This document shows positions 53,310 to 64,000 of a DNA stretch of 64,000 nt, in pieces. How positions within the stretch are numbered: position 1 is the first letter of the stretch; each line of letters begins with the position of its first letter. The stretch covers positions 106,947,640 through 107,011,639 of the forward strand of contig NW_026262712.1 in the NCBI RefSeq assembly GCF_021869535.1, written 5' to 3'. The translations under genes were made by a program, and so were the position numbers. This DNA comes from Mytilus californianus (taxonomy: Eukaryota; Mollusca; Bivalvia; Mytilida; Mytilidae). A model generated the notes under the pieces. It worked only from the letters and a program-made list of their open reading frames with translations. It did not search any database and was not told the DNA's origin.

Positions 53310-53730
53310 ATTGATTGTTGTTTGTTTTACTCCAGTGGCAAATATTCTATTTCATACACGAGGACGAGTAAAAATTATAATAAATACAATAGGTAGGTCT
53401 TATTATCAGGGTCGACCGGGACACCAGGCGGGAAACTTGCATTGTCACTGGAAAATGAGTTTATATTGGATAGGGACAGAGTTTAGTCTGGCAACAGGCG
53501 GGCTACAGATTTGCAAGGGTTCCTAAATGTGGCGCTGTCTCTACATGAGGCATCAGATGTAACGTCCCCATTCTGACCGGACGTGGCTGCGTTTTTTTAC
53601 ACCCCATACAACCAGACAGACGCCCACTTTGGCAAGGTTTAATCTGGCTGTTGGAAGAACACCAAAAGTGGCCATATTTTTATTTCCAAGTCACCCTTAG
53701 GGTCATCACCATAATAAGAGTTTGAAATGC
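53310..53730. repeat. Dispersed repeat upstream of the U6-like sequence
   Basis: It contains AGGTCTTATTATCAGGGTCG, ACCAGGCGGGAAACTTGCA and GATGTAACGTCCCCATTCTG, then the 'CCCACTTTGGCAAGGTTT' block shared with 18340-18490. It is GC-richer than its surroundings. The frame at 53311-53526 shows no known domain. Confidence 0.5.
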
Positions 53731-53906
53731 ACCAACGTGAAATAGCATTGAAATATTAATATCGATGGAATTTAAAACGCATAGCGTCAGTTGGGGTTGT
53801 GCTCCACATTCACCCTTATTTCTTAGACTACTTTACTTTTAATTGTTGCTTTTGTTAGCAGAAGAACACCTTCCTGTCAATGTTACAAATGCCGGCGGTT
53901 TGTATC

Positions 53907-54011
53907 GTACTCGCTTCGGCAGTATATCTACTAAAATCGGAACGATACAGATCGAAAAGATTTGCATGGCCCCTACACAAGGATGACGCACATTCGTGAA
54001 CCGGTCCATAC
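53907..54011 (+). pseudogene. U6 snRNA pseudogene
   Basis: U6 is the catalytic spliceosomal RNA. The sequence follows U6 from its 5' end (GTACTCGCTTCGGCAG) through ACTAAAAT, GGAACGATACAGA, GCATGGCCCCT, AAGGATGAC and ATTCGTGAA to the end. The ACAGAGA box that pairs with the 5' splice site is broken by a four-base insertion (ACAGATCGAAAAGATT), the AGC triad is TGC, and no T-run terminator follows. It is therefore almost surely non-functional. Confidence 0.88.
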
Positions 54012-54310
54012 GCCAGACCTCATTTACTCTTTTTCCCTGGGGCCGATTTCATTCCATACAGTACATATGAGTGCTTCTCGAATTATTTAAATCTTTAATT
54101 ACGGCGTGCATAATGATATATACATTCAATATCCAATATCAAGTTTGATAACCTACAAAGAACTGTTACCATGACAACAAATGAACAAACAATTTATCTA
54201 AAGCGGATATAAATAGTGTACCTGAATCATATCGTATAATGTCAAGGTAGGATGACAACATAATCTTTATTTCAAGCATAAGGTATTATATGACACTTCA
54301 ATGTTTCAAG

Positions 54311-54315
<5 letters not shown>

Positions 54316-54348
<33 letters not shown>
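54316..54348 (+). repeat. (TA)n microsatellite
   Basis: About 16 TA dinucleotides. Confidence 0.95.
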
Positions 54349-54351
<3 letters not shown>

Positions 54352-54462
54352 ATGACCCGAGTGTCGTGCATTGTTTAGGGTAAATACTACTTCAAAACCA
54401 CTAATTACATAAGTACCTAGGGATACACCTTTCCACTCCAATCATCAGTAAATTGACCAATC

Positions 54463-54486
54463 ACATGTGGTAAATTTACCACATGT
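54463..54486. repeat. 24-bp perfect palindrome
   Basis: ACATGTGGTAAA is directly followed by its own reverse complement, with no loop. It may be incidental. Confidence 0.7.
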
Positions 54487-55594
54487 ATAAACATTTGATA
54501 GCAGCACATGTTGTCGGTCATAACCTCGGTCAAACATTCTTATCTAAACAGTTAATTTGATCTAACATTTTCTTTAAATTTTCACAATTAAATCGTCCAG
54601 AATTTTGTTTTTTGGAAAGGAATCAATGTAAGAGGGTAGACGAAGGTCAAGCTGACAACTTAAAACAAAAAAAAAAGATTTTTTAATGAATGACAGTTAT
54701 TAATAAATCAATTCAAAAGGAATAGGATGGCAGTGCTAATTGTTTTTAAAATATTGTTTACATGCTATTTTGAAAAATTAAAAAAAATATATATATTTTG
54801 AAACACAAGATTTGAATTTGATATTTTTTTCATTAATTGAAATGATTCATACCATAAAACATGCAAGTTAGTATTATAATTTCTGGACATTACATTATAT
54901 ATGGCATATAATAAAGATTCAGCAACAAAAGAATTGACACCTTTCCTATTTCAATTACAAAGAATTATCTATAATTTATTCAAATGTCAAATTATTTGTA
55001 CTTGGAAGCAGTTTAAATCGAAAACTTCAGGATATCATCTTTTGGATGGACACATTTACAAAATAGTATTTCCATTTTCCATTATAATATTTGTACAAGA
55101 ACTATTCCTTGTTCTTTGACAATCAAAATATTTTAGAGGTAGTGTAAGTTTTACCACCTTAAAATTAATCTGGAAGAAAAAATATACAACCTCATTGGAA
55201 TGAGATTGAAATTAAAATTACTGATCTGAAAGTCTGCATGGAATGAAATGATGTAGTGAATTAGATATTTGTAGTCTTTTTGTGTACAAATTATATATAT
55301 ATAAATGAAATTATTTGTTTGTACTGCCCTCATCGCTAGCATTTCATTAAAAGACAGAGGGGAAAGTCAAATAATAATAAAAAAATATATTTCAATAGAT
55401 GCTTCATAGAAAGTAAGATAATGTTTAATTTTGATATGACTTTGGTCTACTGTGGTAGTATTTGCTGATTGTACTTGACCTTTTTCAAATTTTTTGTATG
55501 AATTACAAAAAAGGAAAAGAAGTGAGAACTATTGAACTCATTTTATTTTCTTAATTTGAAAAAAGGGTCAGTACAATGTGCAAAGATTCCTGTT

Positions 55595-55920
55595 AAGGAC
55601 AAGAGTTGTATATAAGATAGAGACGGATAGATATAAGCAAAAAACTATATAGATAACTCACAAAGACTATGTAAAAATGCACGATGGATAAAGTTGAAGA
55701 TGAAGAACATTTTATATGTCAATGTCCCCTTTATAATCTCTTGAGAAAAGAGTTATATGATAAAATTTTATTAAGTTGTAAAAATTTCGAAATTTTAAAC
55801 ACAAGTGCCAAGTTTGAATGGGTTTTTATTCAAGAAAACCTAGAGGTATTGAAAATTATTGCAATTTATATTGATAAATGTTTTGAACTCAGAAAATTAT
55901 TAATATATTCATATTTATGT
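55595..55920 (+). pseudogene. Second non-LTR retrotransposon C-terminal remnant
   Basis: IETDRYKQ, then (after a frameshift near 55680) MDKVEDEEHFICQCPLYNLL, then RKELYDKI. The DEEHFICQCPLY block after an 'RLC.N' leader is the usual C-terminal zinc-knuckle-like end of jockey-like reverse transcriptases, with one cysteine lost at the frameshift. The frame continues into the GA repeat and stops at 56127. Confidence 0.75.
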
Positions 55921-56025
55921 ATGCTTATCAAAATTATTGTGTCAATTATTAAAATCATTGTAATAAATTACTTTGCTCTTCATGGGCCCTTTCAGAATTG
56001 GAATTTAAAAAAATCTTATCTATCC

Positions 56026-56030
<5 letters not shown>

Positions 56031-56077
<47 letters not shown>
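56031..56077 (+). repeat. (GA)n microsatellite
   Basis: About 23 GA dinucleotides following the retrotransposon remnant. Confidence 0.98.
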
Positions 56078-56079
<2 letters not shown>

Positions 56080-57075
56080 ATGCTTCTTCAAACTGTGTGT
56101 AATCTAATCCTTATTGTGTTTGTCTAAATTAATGTATGTTACTGTACTATGCTAATTATGCCTTCATGACAAATATTATGTTATATAGTGCATTTGTTTA
56201 ATTACTGACTGTCGCATCTCTTCCTCCCCTTGTTCATGTATATATTGGAAGGTCCTTCCCCCTACCTATTTAAACACTAATTTAAACATTTATTTTCTGT
56301 TACTTTTCCCTTCCAGATATTGTTTCGCTTTAGTTTGTACGTGTACGTCTGTGTGCTATGTTTTCTCCATAAAACCTCAATTCAGTGAGCTAGCAAAACA
56401 ATTTTATACATGGGTACATTCTGAGGTCGTTGTATTTCACTATTTAACTGAACCATGGAAAGTTTAAGTTCAAAAGTAGTATATGGCCAACTTGTTTTCA
56501 CCCTGAGTGTTCCTCACAGGGTAAAATATATAAGTTGTCAAATCCTAGTGGAAATTGAATATTAAAGAGTATCATATACATGTACATGAAATGGCGTTTC
56601 ACAAATTTACTTCTTCATTAAAATCAAAACAATTTATTAGCGCAACATGTTGCAGTTGAATGCGTTTCATACAAAATTGCAAATTTTACATGTTTTTGTA
56701 AAATTTTGTATTCGAAGGACAGTTATGTCAACCAAAATGAATAAATTTGTATCCGAAAGACAATACAGCTTTATTTACAACATTTTTGTTTTCGGTTGAA
56801 AATGTCCTTCTTGTTAAATTTTTTAACAAATAAAAAGATATTTAAATGTTTTAAAATTCAAGAAACTAGGATTTTAAGGAGACAATTAATCTTTAAATTC
56901 AATATCTAAGTATTATATTGAAGGTACTGCACTAGCACCCCCGTGATCATAGGTATTTCCTAAATCATCTTTTGGCTCTAAATTAAAAAAAAATACACAA
57001 ATGACAGAACAAATAAATAACATATATGGACCTTAATAAAAAAAAATAATAAAGTAACGTTACATCGGTGTACTA

Positions 57076-58722
57076 CGACGGTTGTCCGTAAAGTTTGAGG
57101 ACAATCTCAATAAAATATTATTTAACTGTCCGAAATAAATAAAACAAGTATATAACTAATTTCATGATTTACTGATTAAGTGTACAAAATTTTATTTCAG
57201 TACCTGCTTAAATAATCGTATTTTCATCAATTTAAAAATCTAAGAAACTCTCACCCGGAGCACCCAAACAAATATTTCCGACGTTCGACGACGTCAACAT
57301 TTTAACTTTTCTCAACGTAGTCTCCTTTCAAAGCAACACATTTTTTAACCAGTCATCAAATATTTTCTCAAACTGTTCTGTTTTCATTTTTAAGATTATG
57401 TTCATTACTTCCTGTCTTAGTTCAGGTAAATCGTCGAATCTTTGTCCACGGAGAAAAGATTTGATATGCGGGAATACCGCAAAATCCATTGGCGCTAAGT
57501 CAGGGCTATACGGAGGATGTTTGAGACATTCGAATCCAAATAAATCAATTTCTAGATGAGTTTTTAGAGAAGTGTGGGCCGGTGTATTGTCTTGGTGTAA
57601 TATCACTTGCTCTATGTTGGCTGCTAAATTAGGGCGTTTGAACCAAATCTCGCCTCAGTACCTGAAAGTACAAAATAAACGGACTAATATTCCTTTTCGG
57701 TCCATGAAGAGAATGGACATATTCTTTCCCATTTATTTGGTTATCTTTGCCTTCTTTGGTGGCGGTGAGTTACATTTTTTCCACTGACTTGACTGTTGTT
57801 TAGTTTCCGGATCGTAGTAATGAAACCAGTTTTCGTCGGTTGTAATTATTCTGTCTAGAAATCGTATGCCACCACGAGAAACTTTTTTAATAAATTGATT
57901 TGACAATGACATTCTTTTTGTTAAATGTTCTGCTGTAAGAAGTCGCGGTACCCATCTAGCTCTAGCACATACTCGATTCATATTTAAATCATTTGCTAAA
58001 ATGTGGTGCGCTGTAGTCTTAAAAATGTCACATTTGTCTGCAACTTCGCGAACTGTTAGTCGCCGGTCACTGTTGATAACGTTCAGAACTTCATCTTTTA
58101 TCGCATCTGATTGCCTGAAAGATGGCCTACCTTCCCGCTCATCGTCTTCCAAATTGTCTCTTCCGTCCCCAAACCTTTTGTGCCACTTGAATACCAATGA
58201 ACGACTAACTTTGCTATGTTTCTCAGACTGTTTTAAGAATTTGTGTGTTTCTGTTGGCGTTTTTCCGATGTCTACACAAAACTTTATAACCGCTCGCTAC
58301 TCCACCTTTTCCGTAAATTTCCTTTTATTCAGTGATGCCGATTCTGGATTCAATGCTTCAAATCGAGATTTCTCCGCCATTTCGAAATTTTGACCATTCA
58401 AATTTAGCAGGTGTAACGTCAAGACTATTGTCGACGTCACAATGTAAGTTTCATGTATTTTTTGGCGGATTTTGAAACTTAAAATAACAAAAATATGAAA
58501 ACACCAGCCTGCATGTTATGTGATATTTTCGCCGTGCTCCGGGTCCCTATTGCTTTTATTTATATGAAGTAAGTGTTATTATTTCGCATTTAAAATTGGA
58601 CAAATATTGATATAACCGAAATAGGATATAGTTCAGGATTACAAATATGCAAAAAGACTTTACCTGAAATGCTATTTTTACGCAGACTTCAGCCTGTCCA
58701 CGAACTTTACGGACAACACTCG
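57076..58722 (-). mobile_element. Mariner transposon (DD34D), 1647 bp, with TIRs and TA duplications
   Basis: Each end is flanked by TA (57074-57075 and 58723-58724), the mariner target duplication. The terminal inverted repeats read CGACGGTTGTCCGTAAAG and CGAGTGTTGTCCGTAAAG and continue to 'GGACA'. The element is longer than a classic 1.3-kb mariner because of long untranslated ends. It carries one transposase frame on the minus strand (separate entry). Confidence 0.92.
57328..58380 (-). pseudogene. Mariner transposase with three in-frame stops
   Basis: From the ATG at 58378-58380 a single frame of about 350 codons, the usual mariner length, runs to the stop at 57328-57330 with no frameshift. 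Three internal stops break it: TAG at 58297-58299, TAA at 57733-57735 and TGA at 57655-57657. The helix-turn-helix part (VFKWHKRFGDGR, REVADKCDIFKTTAHHIL), the first catalytic Asp (ITTDENWFHYYDPETKQQS), the second (LHQDNTPAHTS) and the third (HPPYSPDLAPMDF) are all present. Thirty-four residues separate the second and third Asp. It encodes cut-and-paste activity in principle but cannot be translated in full. Confidence 0.92.
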
Positions 58723-58977
58723 TATAATGATATATAGTCGAAAATTGGTGTACTATAATGATATAATAGTCGAAATGAATATCACGATATTTTCTTTGAT
58801 TAACAGATTTTTTCCTTAATGAATACGCAATAATTCTGTAATTTCATCTGATGTTCCATCATATATTATGAATCCATCGTCCCTATATCTGTAACTTTCT
58901 ATCGTCCCTATATCTATAACTTTCTGTACAGAGTATTTTTTAGGTTCACATTGGGTGATTCTCTTAGCTACGTGCTT

Positions 58978-59018
58978 TTGTTGAGCTCACATTGGGTGGC
59001 TCAATGTGAGCTCAACAA
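58978..59018. repeat. Perfect 17-bp hairpin
   Basis: TTGTTGAGCTCACATTG pairs perfectly with CAATGTGAGCTCAACAA across the 7-base loop GGTGGCT. Not followed by a T-run. Confidence 0.8.
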
Positions 59019-59019
59019 A

Positions 59020-59225
59020 GGCTCTATCTATTTATCCAGAAGTAAAACAACTTGTTGTACTATGTACCAACTTTCTGTACAGAGAACTATCTTTTTATCC
59101 AGAAGTAAAACAACAAGATAGTACTATGTACAAACTTTCTGTACAGAGTACTATCTTTTTATCCGGAAGTAAAACAACAAGATAGTACTACGTACAAACT
59201 TTTTGTACAGAGTACTATACAAGTT
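59020..59225 (+). repeat. ~65-bp tandem array with internal palindromes
   Basis: AACTTTCTGTACAGAGTACT, then ATCTTTTTATCCAGAAGTAA and AACAACAAGATAGTACTA recur about three times. AGTACTATCTT at the front of a unit mirrors AAGATAGTACT at its end, so each unit can fold. Confidence 0.8.
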
Positions 59226-60305
59226 TTAAATAGTATTTTTGTCGGCTCACTTCGGCCATCGTACGCAACATTATATTTAGACCGAGATTTTCCTCATTAA
59301 GCAATACAACCCTCTAGGTCCGTACACGCTTCTGTACAAAATATACTAATGAGATTGTAAAATCAGTCAATGAGATAAAGATATTTACATTTTACGAGAA
59401 TAGAAATCGTTCAGTAATCCAACTAAAGTGGGTTATCAATTTTCACACACATAGTATATAAAAGTCACATGTGTATGCGTCTTGACAAGGTAAGATCAAA
59501 TATTAATTTTTCCATATATTTCCATTCTATTAGACTCAAAACCACCATCACATGCCAATAATGTGATGTGGTTGTGAATTAAACGATCCTTTACAGACTC
59601 CTGCCTCAATATTTTGCACGATGCGATCACTTATTTTGTATTTGGAGACCATGTTGTCAAAACACTATGCCAATAATGATTTATAGAGAATAGTCTATGC
59701 CAATAATGATTTATAGAGAATAGTCTCAATAAGATTACTAATATATTGGTGTTAATTTTTCCTTTAATATGTACAAATATCTTTATTTGAAAATATTCAC
59801 TAAAACATTATTTTCAAAATGAAAGTTTACAATAATATATAAAAATAAAACAATCACTATTATTGCATAGCAACGTAATAATTCCTACAGAACGTAACGA
59901 AATCAATATTCTATCATATTACAATTCAATTTGTGACAAAATGTATTCCAAAGAGTTTTTTATTGCTTTGCAATACAATAAAAGGATTATTGCATGAATA
60001 CTGGTGAATATTATTACTTGCAAAATATAAATCTACTTGTGACAATGTTCCTTAATACTCATGCAAAAACCTTATCGTATCTGATGTACCAGAAATAGAC
60101 TAAGAAGATGTAAAGCAATTATAAAATGTCAAAATAAACTGGTGATATCTGTTGTACTGTCCAATATTTTCTTTGATTCCAGTTATCCGTTCTATGCATC
60201 ATTCTATTTATTTTTCATTCAAATTACTGTGCCAATAATAAAAACTATAAAAATCATCCTGAATTTTGAATTTAGCCTCCATTTGGTTATATAGTTCTGG
60301 GCTGA

Positions 60306-60420
60306 TATGCATAACACCACTTAAGTTAAGATATCCATTTGTAGTACTCATTTATCGTAGGACATGTAGAAAAATCCGTCCGTTCGGAAAAAAATCTTAA
60401 CTTAAGTAGCTTTATGCATA
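60306..60420. mobile_element. ~115-bp inverted-repeat element
   Basis: TATGCATAACACCACTTAAG at the left and (reverse complement) TATGCATAAAGCTACTTAAG at the right, both followed by TTAAGAT, form 27-base arms with three mismatches. A small MITE. Confidence 0.7.
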
Positions 60421-61302
60421 CGGGCCTTGACTTTTTTTGCCTTTGGCTTTAAATGATCGTGATGAAGGTAAATCCAGAGGGGCTTCGGACGTATACAATT
60501 TATATAGTATTATTTTCATTCTCTCTCTGGATTTATTTAATATTTCTAAGGATTAAAGATTTATATATACCATAACAGCTGTTACATATATAATATATAT
60601 ATTTCTAAGATCATTAATACTTACAATAAACTTCCATTTTTATGAAATTGAAACATATGAAAGAGATTGATATAAACAATATTTCAGTCGCTGCAACTTC
60701 AAATGGGTGGATCACCGAAGCAATGTTAAGATCGTTGGTTGTGAATGGAAAATATGTCTCTGATTTAACCAAGGTTAACTCCTGAAAATTGTTTGATAAA
60801 GATTACATGATCGGAGTTGGTCTGTTCATGACGAAAATTGCACAATAAGAAGAAAAATAGACAAAAGGAATTACCACTTGAGCTAAATATACAAACTTTT
60901 ATCATAAACAGGGAAAGTCACATTTATTAATGAAAAACACGAGGTAGTTTTATAAAAAATTGAACGACATCATTTTGTTTACTAGTCTAATGCAATTTAC
61001 TAAGGAACGGTCATTTATGGCCCTAGCCCTCCAATCAATATAGCCAACGTTACTTCAAATAAAACATATAAACATATTAAGTAGCATTATGATTAATTTT
61101 CATTATATAATTCTTTTTGAAATGATTTTCTACCCCCAGGTTTTGATTGCCTTAACCGAATTTTGGCACAACTTTTCGGAATTTTGGGTTATTAATGCTC
61201 TTTAATTACGTAATATTTGGGAATTGATATTGGAAGGTTATTTTTGCATGGGATTTTTTTTGATACTACACTAAATTGATATTCCTTTGAAACAACTAGT
61301 AA

Positions 61303-61548
61303 GTAGTCGTTTGTTGGTGTGGTTCATAGGTGTTTCTCGTTTCTCGTTTTTTATATAGATTAGACCGTTGGTTTTCCTGTTTGAATTGTTTTACACTAGT
61401 CATTGTGGGACCCTTTATAGCTTGCTGTTCGGTGTGAGCCAAGGCTCCGTGTTGAGGGCCGTACTTTGACCTATTATTGTTTACTTTTTATACATTGTGA
61501 CTTGGATGGAGAGTTGTCCCATTGGCACTCATACCACATCTTCTTATT
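61303..61548 (+). repeat. Full-length copy of the common dispersed repeat
   Basis: From GTCGTTTGTTGGTGTGGTTC through TGTGAGCCAAGGCTCCGTGT to ATGGAGAGTTGTCCCATTGG it follows the copy at 44380-44618 closely. The short frame at 61522-61731 begins in its tail and is not a gene. Confidence 0.8.
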
Positions 61549-64000
61549 TATTTAAACTTGTTCCAAGACATCACAACGGTGTCAATATTCAAAGGTTTCT
61601 TCGCATACTCGATTATCAAACGAAGAACACAGTGTTTCCATACATGTATTACTCAGACTGAGTTGATATTATGCATATATTACTGGAGAGCAACACGGGC
61701 TCCTTTAATCTATTTTTTCTCCTTACAATGAAGTTCCTTCAATTTCATTTTACTTTTATCTCATTGATTTTTCCAGGGTGATTCAGTTATATCTCTGACT
61801 GATCAATATATTGAAATATTTTATTACTACAAATATTTACATTTAAAGATATATATGACCCCTTTATCAAGAAAATAATGTCTGAAAACAATTTTTACTA
61901 AGTGTTATTAAAGTTTCAGAAAATAAAGTTTCTTTAAAGTAGTTCGTAACAAGGAAATTATTGAAAAATTGCAATAACATGCAATCAGCAACACCAACAT
62001 TTTAATTGTTTGTTTTTTCCTTTTCGTTTTTTATTTTTTATTTTAGAATAAGTTTTTTTTCTTCATGAAATTGAGTTTTGCCTAAAATTACCAAATTGTA
62101 TTGACGAATGTTTATTACTGAATTAGATCCTGTTGGTGTTCTGATACTGTAGTTGACAAGTACATGTATTTCCGTTCACTTGGCTTAATTGCTTATTTCC
62201 TCGAGGAAAGCCGCTGAATGACTGTTATCCGATAGCGTTATATTACAAACATAACCACCGTTTAGATGAAAATCCGGATTACTAACTTGATTTGAGCTAA
62301 TCTATCCAGGGTATAAGTTCTTTGACATTCTCCGTTTAAAATTGTTAAACACTAATCTAATCGTCCAACCAATATAATATTATATAGCCGTCCTACCAAT
62401 ATAGCCACCTTAACGTCAAATAAAAACAAGAAAACCGATAAATCAATTGAACAACTTGCTTTCTTTAAAAAAAAAGAAATGCAATCGTGAACCTAAATGC
62501 CTGATTGGCATGAAAGATCAGATAATTGTTAAATAAAGATGCATGGTTTTACCTATTTTTTGTTGTTGTATAAGATATAGAAACTGATGATGGATTGTTA
62601 ATGTAACTGCTGTTCAATGTAGGGCAAAATATTCTTGCTAAAAGAATCATTTGTCTATCTCCGATCCCTCTCTCTCCCGAAAGATAACATAACATCATTA
62701 TAAATAGAAGTCACCCTCTGGATGTTCAATTCTCAGGTGCAGTTTTTCAAATTAAAGTTAGTTTTCTGGCTAAAGTCGAAATGCAAATCTGAAGAAATTT
62801 AATGAAATTGATCAAGATTATTTGTTTGTGTAGCCAGTTTTAAAATAGTTAAAATTCTAAGCTGTATTCTTATTTGATAATCCCAAACTAAAGCTATTTT
62901 TTAATAACCATTCAAACTGGTTTATATGGTTTGGTCATTGGCTATCATATTCAAGATATGATTGATCTTAATTTATTTATACTACAGACAACAAACTCCA
63001 ACCAAGTTTTTGGAGTGAAAAAGTTTGAAAGCTCAACTTTATACTTGTTCAAACAAATCTCACTTTTTCATTTCTAGCTTGTCCTTTTGTAAATAAGCCA
63101 AAATAAAATGAAGTTGTTGTTTTGTTGTTTTGTTGGTTTTATATGGTTATGTGACAGACTGAAGGAATCAGGATTAACAGGGCCAATGCAGTATAGTTCA
63201 TGTCCAGTACGCAATTAAAAAAATGCTGTTTTTGCAATCGCCTGTCCGTTCTGTCCGGATATTGAGTTAAATTAAGAAAAATAATTTGTACTAAGCTGGT
63301 TTTTTTTTTTGCTAATAGATACAAACGTCTTTGTATCACCTATTTTGTCGCCAAACACGCTGTAGGCCTATGTCAATTAGACCCTCTAAATTGGCTTATG
63401 AATACAGATTGCCGCCACTCCTTGAAAATGAATGTACGGAATTCCCAAAAACTTGCAATGATTCTTCTATAGATGGGACACGAAGTGGTGCACCTGCTAC
63501 TTTAACTTTTAATCTGATTTATTTTTTACATACATGTACCAAAAAGAAAATAACTGACTTTGCAATTTTTAAATATATTTTTTGGATAGGGTAGTCGACA
63601 CAGGATTCCCTTGGAAAACTCACACATTTTCCAAAAAAATTACAAACGATTCTCTAGTTTGGTAAAATAATCATATCTAAATAATATTTATCTTCCTGGT
63701 TTTATAAGTACTTAAACAATTGCTAATCTATTCTCGCAAACCACTTACCGGAAGCAATTTACAATAGTGTTTATGCCAAACATCCAGGAATATCAAATAT
63801 CATTTTTTTTAAATTGCAATGGCCATAAGTTTTAAATCAATAGAAAGTCATCTCCTCACGCCAAAGAATATCACTCAGTGTCCTCCAGTCGTTTTATATT
63901 TATAGAATAAGTTTAAGGACTCAAACGCATAGTCATTATCAATTGTTTCGATATGTTTTTGCATTTAACCGGAGACATATAATTCCGTGTTATATGTCTC

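Larger units (their letters stand above)
59230..64000. other. Far upstream region without recognised gene
   Basis: Apart from the inverted-repeat element at 60306-60420, the repeat at 61303-61548 and a 31-bp direct duplication at about 59668-59722 (ATGCCAATAATGATTTATAG), I see only AT-rich unique-looking sequence. A frame at 63331-63594 (YEYRLPPLLENECTEFPKTC) looks somewhat protein-like, but I cannot place it. Confidence 0.5.

Noticed and set aside
53311..53526. 71-codon frame upstream of the U6 copy
   Set aside because: Lies in a dispersed repeat; no domain or similarity recognised.
53907..54011. Functional U6 or U6atac gene
   Set aside because: The ACAGAGA box carries an insertion, the AGC triad is changed and there is no T-run terminator; the sequence is U6-like, not U6atac-like.
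58001..58393. 130-codon plus-strand frame
   Set aside because: Antisense shadow of the mariner transposase.
63331..63594. 87-codon frame with LLENECTEFPKTC
   Set aside because: Two to four cysteines but no recognisable module, no splice-supported neighbours and a hydrophobic, AT-driven tail. Left as unplaced.

Overview
The window is animal genomic DNA, most likely from a marine mussel (Mytilidae, probably Mytilus). It is AT-rich, with short exons in long introns and canonical GT-AG splice sites. It carries dispersed repeats that I know from mussel and other bivalve sequence, such as the family ending in a 'GAGTTGTCTCATTGGCACTC' block and the 'GGGCAATAACTCC' family. There are no operons or ribosome-binding sites. 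The species assignment is inference from repeats and protein similarity.

One host gene dominates. Positions 1-50508, read on the minus strand, hold the 5' part (21 coding exons, the last cut by the window edge) of an orthologue of GNPTAB, the alpha/beta precursor of Golgi UDP-GlcNAc:lysosomal-enzyme N-acetylglucosamine-1-phosphotransferase. About 887 codons are visible. They cover the start codon and signal-anchor (50380-50508), Stealth conserved region 1 (exon 3), regions 2 and 3 (exons 10 and 11), two LNR/Notch cysteine modules (exons 12-15), the glycosylated spacer (exons 16-17), the DMAP1-binding-like domain (exons 18-19) and the segment that aligns with the site-1 protease cleavage point separating alpha from beta (exon 20). 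The EF-hand, region 4 and the C-terminal membrane anchor lie beyond position 1. Almost every splice phase closes. The exceptions are the exon 6/7 junction, which is one base out of frame, and the exon 20/21 junction, which needs a weak donor. Exon 9 carries a 51-bp tandem duplication that includes its splice donor, so two donors are available and both keep frame.

The introns are filled with repeats. Intron 15 holds a TIR-bounded element (5685-7270) and a 134-bp satellite (about 7962-9458). Introns 13 and 14 hold a dispersed mussel repeat and an 878-bp TIR element. Intron 11 (14133-34544, 20.4 kb) holds a 500-bp tandem duplication, a seven-copy ~130-bp array, hairpin MITEs, a CpG-rich quasi-satellite, remnants of non-LTR retrotransposons, an in-frame 111-bp coding array, a palindromic element with TTGCGCCA motifs, two head-to-head tRNA-like units, and a 21-bp array. 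Introns 1-8 hold further minisatellites, 167-169-bp arrays, foldback elements and a MITE.

Upstream of the gene (50551-64000) I see no other host gene. The sequence just upstream of the start codon has two CACGTG E-boxes. One extends to GTCACGTG, as in the lysosomal CLEAR element. Farther out are a MITE, a U6 snRNA pseudogene, a second non-LTR remnant, a 1.65-kb mariner (DD34D) with TA target duplications and a single-frame transposase broken only by three stop codons, and several hairpins and short tandem arrays.

No dedicated new biological system is evident. The most interesting items are the exon 9 donor duplication, the retrotransposon-linked coding array, the palindromic element, the tRNA-like inverted pair and the mariner copy.
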